DNA of 64,000 nucleotides, taken from positions 1 through 64,000 of the forward strand of contig JAIYDI010000007.1 of the NCBI GenBank assembly GCA_027487555.1. The letters are read 5' to 3'. The notes beneath the pieces are model-generated. The model was not told the origin of the DNA and did no database searches. It was given only the letters and a program-made list of their open reading frames with translations. Positions 26,815-34,731 of the stretch are shown here, piece after piece. The position numbers and the translations under genes are program-made. Source of the stretch: Hyphomicrobiales bacterium. Its GTDB lineage: Bacteria; Pseudomonadota; Alphaproteobacteria; Rhizobiales; Devosiaceae. The number at the start of each line of letters is the position of its first letter. Positions within the stretch are counted from its first letter, which is position 1.

Positions 26815-28410
26815 TCAGTGCCGTTCCTTGGTCGTGTGGAAGGTGATTGCCGGATAATCCCGCTGGGCGCGGCCCAGCCACCACACGCTCTGCGCCAGGT
26901 AGACCGGGTCGCCATACTTGTCCTCGGCCATTTCGAGCTTCTGGGCCGAAATGAACCGGTCGAGTTCTTTCTTGTCATCGGCCGAAATCCAGCGGGCGAG
27001 CTCGAAATTGATCGCCTCGAAGCTGATCGGCACATTGTATTCGCTCTGGATGCGCGCCTGCAGCACTTCGAGCTGCAGCTGCCCCACCACGCCGACGATA
27101 TAATCGGCACCCACCATGCGGCGGAAAATCTGCGCCACGCCCTCTTCCGCCAGGTCGGAGAGTGCCTTGGCCAGCTGCTTCGATTTCATCGGATCGGTCA
27201 GCCGCACGCGGCGGATGATTTCGGGCGCGAAATTCGGAATACCCGTCACCTTGATCACGGCGCCCTCGGTGAGCGTATCGCCGACGCTCAGTGCGCCATG
27301 GTTGGGAATGCCGACAATATCGCCCGCCACCGCTTCCTCGGCCAGTTCGCGGTCGTGCCCGAAAAAGAACATCGGGTTCGAGACCGCCATGTCCTTGCCG
27401 GTCCGCACGTTTTTGAGCCGCATGCCGCGCTTGAACGTGCCCGATGACAGCCGCACGAACGCAATGCGGTCGCGGTGGTTCTGGTCCATATTGGCCTGCA
27501 CCTTGAACACGAACCCGCTGACCTTGCTGTCGCCCGGATTGATCGGCGACGGGTCGGCCGGCTGCGGCCGCGGTTCGGGCGCCCAGGCCCCGAGCGCCGC
27601 GAGCAATTCCGGCACAGCGACGCTTTTCAGCGCCGAGCCGAAGATCACCGGGGTCAGGTGCCCTGCCCTGTAGGTCGCAAGGTCGAATTCCGGATAACCG
27701 GCGCGCACGAGGTCGAGATTCTCGAGGCTCGCCCTGATCACCGGATCGGCATTGAGCTTCTCGTCCAAGAACAGTTCCTCGACATCCGCGAAGCTGCGGA
27801 TTTCCTCGCCCGACGGCGCCAGCACGCGTTTGCCGACGAGATCGACAATGCCCTTGAAGTCGACACCGCCGCCGAGAGGCCACACTACCGGGGTCACGTC
27901 GAGCGCGAGCGTATCGGCAATCTCGTCGAGGATCTTGATCGGGTCCTGCCCCTCGCGGTCCACCTTGTTGGCAAAGGTGATGATCGGGATATCGCGCAGG
28001 CGGCACACTTCGAACAGCTTCAGCGTCTGGGCCTCGATACCCTTGGCCACGTCGATCACCATCACCGCCGCGTCCACCGCGGTCAGCGTGCGGTAGGTGT
28101 CCTCGGAAAAGTCCGAGTGGCCGGGTGTATCGAGCAGGTTGAAGGTCAGCCCCAGGTGCTCGAAGGTCATCACCGACGACGTGATCGAGATGCCGCGCTG
28201 CCGCTCGATCTCCATCCAGTCCGAGCGGGTGGCGCGCTGGTTGGCGCGGTGGCGCACCTGCCCCGCCTGCTGGATGGCGCCCGAGGACGCCAGCAGCTTT
28301 TCGGTCAGCGTCGTCTTGCCGGCGTCAGGGTGCGAGATGATCGCGAAGGTGCGGCGCGACTGGTACGGCAGCAATTTGGTGGCCGGCGCGGCCGGGGTCA
28401 GCGCGTTCAT
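26815..28410 (-). CDS. prfC: Peptide chain release factor 3
   Basis: The GTPase recycles RF1 and RF2 from the ribosome after termination. The 531-residue protein from ATG 28410 has the translational-GTPase motifs SHPDAGKTT, RGISITSSV, DTPGH and NKVD, and the RF3 region RANQRATRSDWMEIERQRG (SDWMEIE is diagnostic). An in-frame ATG at 28491 would run through the terminator upstream and is not used. A 23-codon ORF plus a rho-independent terminator lies immediately upstream on the same strand, suggesting attenuation of this gene. Confidence 0.95.
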   Translation of the reverse strand: MNALTPAAPATKLLPYQSRRTFAIISHPDAGKTTLTEKLLASSGAIQQAGQVRHRANQRATRSDWMEIERQRGISITSSVMTFEHLGLTFNLLDTPGHSDFSEDTYRTLTAVDAAVMVIDVAKGIEAQTLKLFEVCRLRDIPIITFANKVDREGQDPIKILDEIADTLALDVTPVVWPLGGGVDFKGIVDLVGKRVLAPSGEEIRSFADVEELFLDEKLNADPVIRASLENLDLVRAGYPEFDLATYRAGHLTPVIFGSALKSVAVPELLAALGAWAPEPRPQPADPSPINPGDSKVSGFVFKVQANMDQNHRDRIAFVRLSSGTFKRGMRLKNVRTGKDMAVSNPMFFFGHDRELAEEAVAGDIVGIPNHGALSVGDTLTEGAVIKVTGIPNFAPEIIRRVRLTDPMKSKQLAKALSDLAEEGVAQIFRRMVGADYIVGVVGQLQLEVLQARIQSEYNVPISFEAINFELARWISADDKKELDRFISAQKLEMAEDKYGDPVYLAQSVWWLGRAQRDYPAITFHTTKERH

Positions 28411-28496
28411 GGCGATATCCGGGAAGACTGGGGAAACTGTTGGCCGCGATATAGTCGCTTTGCGCGGCCGATGCAAAAGCCACGGCGCCAAAAAGA

Positions 28497-28522
28497 AAAG
28501 GCCGCCCCGTAGGGCGGCCTTT
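28497..28522 (-). terminator. Strong rho-independent terminator upstream of prfC
   Basis: A perfect 10-bp stem AAAGGCCGCC/GGCGGCCTTT with a short CCGTAG-type loop is followed, reading leftward, by TTTTCTTTTT. On the plus strand no T-run follows, so it acts on minus-strand transcripts. It lies 86 bases before the prfC start and 74 bases after the micro-ORF stop. Confidence 0.85.
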
Positions 28523-28595
28523 CCCGAATCTCGCGGTCATTTCGAACGTGCCTTCTGCCGTTCGGGGCGGACGCCCCGAGGCGTGGCGCCTTCGC

Positions 28596-28667
28596 TCAGG
28601 CCAGAGGCTGCTCCAGCCTGCCGGAAGCTCCAAGACCATTGGAAATCCGCGACTTCTTGTGAGACAT
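28596..28667 (-). CDS. 23-codon ORF with near-perfect Shine-Dalgarno, candidate prfC leader peptide
   Basis: ATG at 28667 is preceded by AGGAGGTGATCC, complementary over twelve bases to the 3' end of 16S rRNA, with ideal spacing. The peptide reads MSHKKSRISNGL then GASGRLEQPLA before TGA. A 7-bp hairpin (28563-28578) and then the terminator at 28497-28522 follow on the same strand, and prfC begins beyond them. It is either an independent micro-protein gene or a leader peptide controlling read-through into prfC. The peptide itself is short, basic at its start and not hydrophobic, so it is not an obvious toxin or membrane peptide. Confidence 0.5.
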   Translation of the reverse strand: MSHKKSRISNGLGASGRLEQPLA

Positions 28668-28789
28668 TGGATCACCTCCTTGAGCTTGTTGACGATAGGG
28701 GGATGCTGCGCCTGATTTGCCGGCTTGTCCATATGAAATGCAACCTGGTCGGGGCCAGCCCCCGCTGTCCCGGCCCCGGCAAAAGCCGA

Positions 28790-28817
28790 GGGCCGCCCGG
28801 CAAAAGCCGGACGGCCC
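28790..28817 (-). terminator. Hairpin downstream of the Omp25-like gene
   Basis: Read leftward, GGGCCGTCCGGC pairs with GCCGGGCGGCCC around TTTT (12 bp, one G-T). A second GGCTTTTGCC hairpin follows at once. There is no T-run, so it may be a stem-stabilised 3' end or a weak terminator of the porin gene that ends 27 bases earlier. Confidence 0.6.
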
Positions 28818-28844
28818 ACTGACTGGCAGTCCCGGTCGACGGCG

Positions 28845-29501
28845 TCAGAACTTGAAGCTGACGCCAGCTGTGACGGTGCTGGTCGAAAGCCCCAGCGTTG
28901 TGTCCTTCGACAGATCGTAGTCAGAGGTACCGTAGTCCGAATAGCGGTATTCGGCGGTGAGGTTGATCGACTCGGTCAGCGCCACATCGACACCGGCGCC
29001 TGCCGTCCAGCCGACATGCATCTGGCTGTCCTCGGCGCCGTCCTCGTCGAACGTGGCTCCGGCCACGGCGAGACCTGCGGTGAGATAGGGCAGGAACGTT
29101 CCGGCGTCGTAGCCGACCTTGGCGCGGGCCGAGGCCTGCCAGTCGACGCTGTAGGAATGGTCGGTGACTTCGCCCGAGATATTCGACCAGGCCACGTCGG
29201 TGATGGCGCCGAGCACGATGCCGTTGCCGAGGCTGAAATTGGCGGTGGCGTTAACGCCCAGGAGCCAGCCATCGGCGTCGAAATCGGTTTGTGTGGGCAG
29301 CATCGCGTCGTTCGTGTCGTGGACGGTGCCCCAGCCGAAACCGCCAAAGGCGCCGAGCCAGAGGCCGTCCCAGGCGCCGGCCGGGCTGACAGAATCATAA
29401 GTGGGGCCATTGTTGATCAGCAGGTCGGCTGCCGAAGCGGCCGAGACCATGCCCAGCGCGGCGATACCGGCGAAGGCGGCGGCGAGAACGCGGATACTCA
29501 T
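28845..29501 (-). CDS. Outer-membrane beta-barrel protein (Omp25/RopB-like)
   Basis: The 218-residue protein has a Sec signal peptide (MSIRVLAAAFAGIAALG to SAASA) and an eight-strand barrel pattern of alternating residues. Segments GLWLGAFGGFGWG, HVGWTAGAGVDVAL, LTAEYRYSDYG and the terminal aromatic VSFKF are typical of the Omp25/Omp31 family of Hyphomicrobiales, and the final Phe is the barrel-assembly signal. GGAG lies seven bases upstream of the chosen ATG. A paralog is encoded at 38948-39730. The family is structural, contributing to outer-membrane stability. Confidence 0.88.
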   Translation of the reverse strand: MSIRVLAAAFAGIAALGMVSAASAADLLINNGPTYDSVSPAGAWDGLWLGAFGGFGWGTVHDTNDAMLPTQTDFDADGWLLGVNATANFSLGNGIVLGAITDVAWSNISGEVTDHSYSVDWQASARAKVGYDAGTFLPYLTAGLAVAGATFDEDGAEDSQMHVGWTAGAGVDVALTESINLTAEYRYSDYGTSDYDLSKDTTLGLSTSTVTAGVSFKF

Positions 29502-29634
29502 CTCTAACTCCATGCACAGGTCCGGCCGACAGGGCCGCTTTGGTGAACGAATTACCCCGCAAACCGGTAAAATTCGATTGAAAGACATGGTTAACCCCTG
29601 CGCCGGACGCGGATTTCCGCCGCGGGCCGATGCC

Positions 29635-30318
29635 CTACTCCGCCGCGAAGCGGTAGCCGATGGCCGGCTCGGTGAGGATCAACCGCGGCTCGGCAGGGTC
29701 CGCCTCAAGCTTTCCTCGCAGATGGCCGATGGCGACGCGCAGATATTGCACGTCATCGCGATGCGCCGGGCCCCAGACCTCGGTCAGCAATTGCCGGTGC
29801 GTCACCACGCCGCCCGGACGGCGCGCCAGCAGCAGCAGCAGGTCATATTCCTTGGGGGTGAGATGCACCTCCTGCCCCTCGCGCTGCACCACCCTATGCA
29901 CCGTGTCGATGCTGACCGGGCCGAACACCATGGGCCGTGTCCCCGGCGGCGGCGCGGCGCGGCGCAAGGCCGTACGGATGCGGGCCAGAAGCTCGGCGAT
30001 GCCGAAGGGCTTTTCCACATAGTCGTCGGCGCCATGGTCGAGCGCCGCCACCTTTTCGGGCTCCTGATCGCGCGCAGAAAGCACGATCACCGGCACGTCG
30101 CGGATGGCCTTCAGGGGCGCGATCACCGCCTTGCCGTCGCAATCGGGCAGGCCCAGATCGAGGATGACGAGATCGGGCCGATGCGAGGCGGCGAGCGCCT
30201 GCGCTTCGGCGCCCGTCATGGCGCGCAAGACCTGGTAGCCCGATACCTCGAGCGCCGGCTTGAGGAAGCGGTGGATCTGCGGCTCGTCGTCGACAACGAG
30301 GATACGCTGTCCGCTCAT
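29635..30318 (-). CDS. kdpE: KdpE-type response regulator
   Basis: The 227-residue OmpR-class regulator has a receiver domain with phospho-acceptor Asp54 (VILDLGLPD), acidic pair at 10-11 and Lys in YVEKPFG. A winged-helix DNA-binding domain follows (LTPKEYDLLLLLARRPG, YLRVAIGHLRGKLE), with the KdpE-type ending EPAIGYRF. The start overlaps the kdpD stop (ATGA). Usually KdpE activates kdpFABC. Here the partner genes upstream are kdpD and kup, so the likely target is Kup or a distant locus. Confidence 0.9.
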   Translation of the reverse strand: MSGQRILVVDDEPQIHRFLKPALEVSGYQVLRAMTGAEAQALAASHRPDLVILDLGLPDCDGKAVIAPLKAIRDVPVIVLSARDQEPEKVAALDHGADDYVEKPFGIAELLARIRTALRRAAPPPGTRPMVFGPVSIDTVHRVVQREGQEVHLTPKEYDLLLLLARRPGGVVTHRQLLTEVWGPAHRDDVQYLRVAIGHLRGKLEADPAEPRLILTEPAIGYRFAAE

Positions 30319-31853
30319 TGTACCCCTCCGCGTCGCGCGAGCCTTATGGTGAAGCGCGTTCCGCCCCGCCGCTGCGCCGGACTTTCGGCGCGGATGGTGC
30401 CGCCCATGGCCTTGAGGAAGCCCCGCGCGATCGGCAGGCCGAGCCCTGTGCCCGGCGCGCGGCCATCCGCCCCGCCGGCGCGGTAGAATTTTTCGAAGAT
30501 CCGGTCGAGTTCGCCGGGCGGAATGCCGCCGCCATGGTCGGTAATGGCGATCACCACCCATTCCCCCTCGCTGCGCAGATAGATATCCACCGGCTCCGGG
30601 GCGCCGGCATATTTGCGCGCATTGTCGAGCACATTGACCAGCACCTGTTCGAGCAGCACGGCATCGCCGCTCGCTGCGGGCAGGTCGGGCTCCGCGTGCA
30701 GGTCCACCCGGAAGCTCGAATCGATGCGTCGCAGCCGCGCCAGGGCCTGCCCCAGCACCTCGCCGGCATCGATGGCATCGCGCCGCACGGCCAGCCGTCC
30801 GGCCTCGATGCGCGTCATGTCGAACAGGTTGCCGATCAGCCGATTGAGCCGCTCGCCTTCTTCCTCGATCAGCGTCAGCAGGTCGAGCCGCGTCGCCTGG
30901 TCCATGCCATCGCCCAGAGCCCTGAGGCTCGACGCGGCCCCGACCACAGCCGCGAGCGGCGTCCTGAGGTCATGCGACAGCGACGAGAGCAGCGTGGCCT
31001 GCAGCCGCTCGGTTTCGCGCGTCAGCCCGGCCGCGAGGTTCTCGCGCGCCCGCTGCGCCCGGTCGAGCGCCAGTGCCGCCTGCTCGAGCATGCCGCCGAG
31101 CAGTGCCTGCCCCTCCTTATGCTCGGGGGGCAAGGACAGCCCCACCACGGCGAGCAGCCGCTGGTTGACCAGCACCGGCAGGAACCGGTGCCCCGCATCG
31201 CCCACCCGCGCGGTGCCGAGGCCGGCCGGCTGCCGCTGCCGCGCGACCAGTTCCGCCGCCGCCCTGTCCCGCGCCACAAGCACCTTGACCTGCGGCAGGG
31301 ATGCGGCCAGCGCCAGATCATCGCCAGCCCCCGGCAGCAGCACCAGCACCCGCCCGCCCAGCGCCCGCGCCATTTCGGCCGCCAGCGTCTCGCACACAGC
31401 CTCTGGGCCGGTGGCCCGCGCCAGCCCCGCCGACACATCGAGCAGCGCCTGCGCCAGATGCGCCTTTCGCCGCGCGATGCCGAGGGCATGCGTTCGCCCC
31501 GCCGCCAGCGCACCGGTGAGCAGGGCGACCACCACCAGGGTGACCAGCGTCACCAGCTCCTCGCGATGCTGGATCGTCAGCGTGCCGCGCGGCTCGATGA
31601 AGCAGAGATCATAAGCGAGGAAGGCGAGCACCGCCGCAAGGATCGCCGCGACGCGTCCGCCCATGAGCGCCGAGGCGACAACGGCCGCCAGATAGAGCAT
31701 GGGGAGGCTCGTCACCCCCACCAGGTCCGGCGCGCTGAGGCCGGCCGCCGTGATCGCCGCGATGGCTGCGGGCGGCAACAGCCAGCGCGCCGCCCATAGG
31801 AGACGCGGATCCCGCGTCTCTGCCTTGTCGATCAGTCCCGATGCATCCGTCAT
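30315..31853 (-). CDS. kdpD: KdpD-like histidine kinase lacking the N-terminal KdpD/USP sensor half
   Basis: The 512-residue kinase begins directly with four membrane segments of the DUF4118 type (about 23-120). A GAF-like region (about 135-265), the phospho-acceptor His294 in SLSHDLRTPLAAV and an ATPase domain (NVLDNARKYA, GGGIPPGELDRIFEKFYR, GTGLGLPIARGF) follow. Canonical KdpD proteins are about 890-900 residues, with about 400 residues of KdpD and USP domains ahead of the membrane part. That half is absent, and upstream sequence is the kup gene, so it is a genuinely short form. It overlaps kdpE by four bases. Confidence 0.9.
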   Translation of the reverse strand: MTDASGLIDKAETRDPRLLWAARWLLPPAAIAAITAAGLSAPDLVGVTSLPMLYLAAVVASALMGGRVAAILAAVLAFLAYDLCFIEPRGTLTIQHREELVTLVTLVVVALLTGALAAGRTHALGIARRKAHLAQALLDVSAGLARATGPEAVCETLAAEMARALGGRVLVLLPGAGDDLALAASLPQVKVLVARDRAAAELVARQRQPAGLGTARVGDAGHRFLPVLVNQRLLAVVGLSLPPEHKEGQALLGGMLEQAALALDRAQRARENLAAGLTRETERLQATLLSSLSHDLRTPLAAVVGAASSLRALGDGMDQATRLDLLTLIEEEGERLNRLIGNLFDMTRIEAGRLAVRRDAIDAGEVLGQALARLRRIDSSFRVDLHAEPDLPAASGDAVLLEQVLVNVLDNARKYAGAPEPVDIYLRSEGEWVVIAITDHGGGIPPGELDRIFEKFYRAGGADGRAPGTGLGLPIARGFLKAMGGTIRAESPAQRRGGTRFTIRLARRGGVQ

Positions 31854-31891
31854 TGTCGTACCGCCCTTGCCCGGGCCTCTGCTCTTTGGGG

Positions 31892-33820
31892 CTAGAGTAC
31901 GACCTGCGTGCCGATTTCCACCACCCGTCCGGTGGGAATGCGGAAATATTCCGTCGCGTCCGAAGCGTTGCGGCTGAGCCAGATGAAGGCCTGCCCGATC
32001 CACTTGCCCGGTCCGCCCTGCCGCGACGGCTTCAGCGCGCGCCGCGAGACAAAATACGAGGTGGACATGATGTCGGCGGTCCAGCCCAGCCGCCCGTTGA
32101 GCGCACGCGGCACATTGGGCGTTTCCATATAGCCGAAGCGCAGCACGACGCGCGTGAAGCGCGGGGTCAGCACGGTGACCTCGGCGCGCGTCGCATCCGC
32201 CACGAAGGGCGCATCTGCGGTTACGACCGTCAGGATGACATTGTGCTCGTGCAGCACCTTGTAGTGCTTGAGGCTGTGCAGCAGCGCCATCGGCGCACCT
32301 TCGCCGCCGCTGGCGAGAAACACCGCCGTGCCCGGCACCACCGGCAGATCCCGCCGCGCAAGGCTGTCGATCAGCTGCCCGAGCGGAATGGCGTCGCGTT
32401 CGGCCTTGGCCACAAGCCGCCGGCGCCCGGCGATCCAGATCGCCATCACCACCGCCAGCAGTACCGCGACGCTGGCCGGGAACCACCCGCCATCGTGGAT
32501 CTTGCCGACATTGGCGGCAAAAAACCCGATATCGAGCAGCAGCAGCGGCGCCATGGCCAGTGCCACCAGAGCCGGGTGCCATTTCCACACCTTCCACATC
32601 ACCAGCGCTATGCACACCGAGGTGACGAGCATCACGCCAGATACCGCGATGCCATAGGCCGAGGACAGCGCCGAGGAACTGCCGAAGCCCACCACCAGCG
32701 CCAGCACGCCGATGAGCAGCAGCATGTTGACCTGCGGCATGTAGATCTGCCCCGATTCCGTCTCCGAGGTGTGCAGCAGCCGCATCCGGGGGATCAGGCC
32801 GAGCGCCATGGCCTGCTGCGCCATGGAATAGGCGCCCGAGATCACCGCCTGGCTGGCGATCACCGTCGCCGCCGTGGTGAGCGCAATCGCCGGCAACCGG
32901 GCCCAATCCGGAAACATCAGGAAGAACGGGTCGCTCGCCGCGTTGGCCGGACCGGAGAGAATGAACGCGCCCTGCCCGAAATAGTTGAGCAGCAGGCAGG
33001 GGAACACCAGCGCGAACCACGCGATCGCAATCGGCTTCCGCCCGAAATGCCCCATATCGGCGTAGAGCGCTTCGGCGCCCGTCACCGCCAGAAACACCGC
33101 GCCGACGATCACTCCGGCAATCGCCCAATGGTGGATCAGGAAGGTGATGGCGTGGATCGGGTTCAGCGCCGCGAGCACGCCGGGGCTGTGCGCAATGGCG
33201 ATGAGGCCGGACGTGCCCAGCATCAGGAACCAGGCGATCACCACCGGCCCGAATATATTCGAGACCTTCGCCGTGCCGAAGCGCTGCACCGCGAACAGCG
33301 CGATGAGGATGATCACCGTCAGCGGCACCACCACGGGCTCGAGGCCCGGCGCCACCGTTTCCAGCCCCTCGATGGCCGAGAGCACCGAGATCGCGGGCGT
33401 GATCATCGAATCGCCGAAAAACAGCCCCGAGCCGAGTATGCCCAAACCCAGCACCCAGGCCGGCCGGCCTTTCAGCGCGCTGCGCGCCAGCGTGGTGAGC
33501 GCGAGCACCCCGCCCTCGCCATCATTGTCGGCGCGCATGACGAAGATCACATATTTCACCGACACCACCAGCGTCAGCGACCAGGCGATCAGCGACAAGA
33601 GCCCCAGCACATCCTCGGCCATCGGCGCGCCGCCGCCCAGCGCCGCGATGCCCGAGCGAAACGCATAGATCGGGCTCGTGCCGATATCGCCATACACGAC
33701 GCCGAGCGCGCCGAGCACCAGGAGCGGCAGGCGCTTGCCATGGGCGCCCTCGCGCGGTGCGGCGGCAGAACCATCGGCCGGCGCGGCAGGCGCGGCATTT
33801 GAGGACGAAGCGGAAGACAT
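31892..33820 (-). CDS. kup: Low-affinity potassium uptake transporter Kup
   Basis: The 642-residue K+/H+ symporter of the inner membrane starts at 33820 (MSSASSS). GALGVVYGDIGTSPIYAF is the family signature after a short Ala-rich N-terminus. About twelve transmembrane segments follow, with DNDGEGGVLAL and GDSMITPAISVLSAIEG, then a cytoplasmic C-terminal domain. It heads an apparent operon with the short kdpD 38 bases downstream and kdpE. No kdpFABC genes are in the window, which makes Kup the natural partner of the sensor pair. Confidence 0.95.
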   Translation of the reverse strand: MSSASSSNAAPAAPADGSAAAPREGAHGKRLPLLVLGALGVVYGDIGTSPIYAFRSGIAALGGGAPMAEDVLGLLSLIAWSLTLVVSVKYVIFVMRADNDGEGGVLALTTLARSALKGRPAWVLGLGILGSGLFFGDSMITPAISVLSAIEGLETVAPGLEPVVVPLTVIILIALFAVQRFGTAKVSNIFGPVVIAWFLMLGTSGLIAIAHSPGVLAALNPIHAITFLIHHWAIAGVIVGAVFLAVTGAEALYADMGHFGRKPIAIAWFALVFPCLLLNYFGQGAFILSGPANAASDPFFLMFPDWARLPAIALTTAATVIASQAVISGAYSMAQQAMALGLIPRMRLLHTSETESGQIYMPQVNMLLLIGVLALVVGFGSSSALSSAYGIAVSGVMLVTSVCIALVMWKVWKWHPALVALAMAPLLLLDIGFFAANVGKIHDGGWFPASVAVLLAVVMAIWIAGRRRLVAKAERDAIPLGQLIDSLARRDLPVVPGTAVFLASGGEGAPMALLHSLKHYKVLHEHNVILTVVTADAPFVADATRAEVTVLTPRFTRVVLRFGYMETPNVPRALNGRLGWTADIMSTSYFVSRRALKPSRQGGPGKWIGQAFIWLSRNASDATEYFRIPTGRVVEIGTQVVL

Positions 33821-33904
33821 GACTTGAGCCCGGCAGGTTGCAACAGCAAGCCTCTGCGCCCTGGGGGCATAAAGTTTCCATATGGAATTGGGGTGCGAGG
33901 CCCG

Positions 33905-34110
33905 ATCCCTCAGTCGGCGTTCCCTCTCCCGCAGTCGGCGCAAATCCCTCAGTCGGGAATCCCTCTCCCGTTTACGGGAGAGGGTGGCGCGTAGCGCCGG
34001 GTGAGGGGGGCCGCTTGCGCTAAACCTTTCACGGCCTTGTACAATTCAGCGCAAGGTGCACCCCCCACCCGCCCTTCGGGCTGCCTCACGAGGGAGAGGG
34101 CCCGCCTGCC
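33905..34110. repeat. Intergenic repeat R4 with tandem units and a perfect hairpin
   Basis: The unit ATCCCTCAGTCGG occurs twice, about 39 bases apart, interleaved with CCCTCTCCCG. At 33961-33984 the arms CCCTCTCCCG and CGGGAGAGGG form a perfect 10-bp stem around TTTA. The flank GGCGCGTAGCGCCGGGTGAGG and, further on, CGCCCTTCGGGCTGCCTCACGAGGGAGAGGG make a larger outer inverted repeat. A related element lies inside the gene at 35332-35447. The stretch 33821-34119 holds no gene besides this element. Confidence 0.75.
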
Positions 34111-34119
34111 CCATCCCCC

Positions 34120-34731
34120 CTATCGCGGCACGAAATACCGCGTTTCGCCCTCGAGCTTGCCTGTCCGCGCGGCGCCGGTCACCACCAGCGTTTCGAGCAC
34201 TTGGCTTACGCGGGCGCGGCGCTTGTCGGTGAGGCGGCCATCGAAGGCGGTGGCGAGCAGGTCGGGCGTGAGCGGCGCCGGCGCGCGCGCCAGCAGCTCG
34301 CGCAGATCGCGGATCTGCTGGAACGGATCTGTTGGCCATTTCGGCCGGCCCGCGCCGTCGGGCACGACGATATCGGCCTCGATCTGCGCGCCCGAGGGCA
34401 GCGCCACGGATTTTTGCAGCCGGGGGATCTGGTATTCGGGCCTGAGCCAGCGGACGAGGCCGCGCGCCTCCTCCTCCGCCCGTTCGCGATTGAGCGCCAC
34501 GAGGCGCGTCAGCAGCTCCTCCTCCGCCCGCTCCTGCGCTTCGGATTTATGCGGGCTCGGCGTCGTCGCGCCCGGCTTGCCGACAAGATGGGGGATCAGG
34601 TCGGCCCAGCCATAGGCCTCGAACACGGCGCGGTCGATCTCGTCATGCAGTTCCTTCAGCACAGAGACGAGCCCCGCTTCGTGGATGGCGCGCTCCTTGT
34701 CGTCGAGCAGCGGCACATCGGCGGCGGTCAC
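34120..34731 (-). CDS. Detached C-terminal domain of a class I DNA methyltransferase-type protein
   Basis: A GTG at 34731 starts a 203-residue frame and overlaps the stop of the upstream restriction-modification frame by four bases (GTGA). Segments KERAIHEAGLVSVLKELHDE, AVFEAYGWADL and LVALNRERAEEEARGLVRW strongly resemble the C-terminal region of large stand-alone class I DNA methyltransferases. The methylase domain itself is missing. The second half (about 120-203) looks like a small DNA-binding or scaffold domain (PFQQIRDLRELLARAPA, RARVSQVLETLVVTG). It could be a coupled accessory subunit or the relic of a recombined enzyme. Confidence 0.6.
   Translation of the reverse strand: MTAADVPLLDDKERAIHEAGLVSVLKELHDEIDRAVFEAYGWADLIPHLVGKPGATTPSPHKSEAQERAEEELLTRLVALNRERAEEEARGLVRWLRPEYQIPRLQKSVALPSGAQIEADIVVPDGAGRPKWPTDPFQQIRDLRELLARAPAPLTPDLLATAFDGRLTDKRRARVSQVLETLVVTGAARTGKLEGETRYFVPR

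Noticed and set aside
28325..28819. Minus-strand 164-residue frame through the prfC leader
   Set aside because: It crosses the terminator and the prfC start, lies in another frame than the Shine-Dalgarno-bearing micro-ORF, and has atypical codon use.
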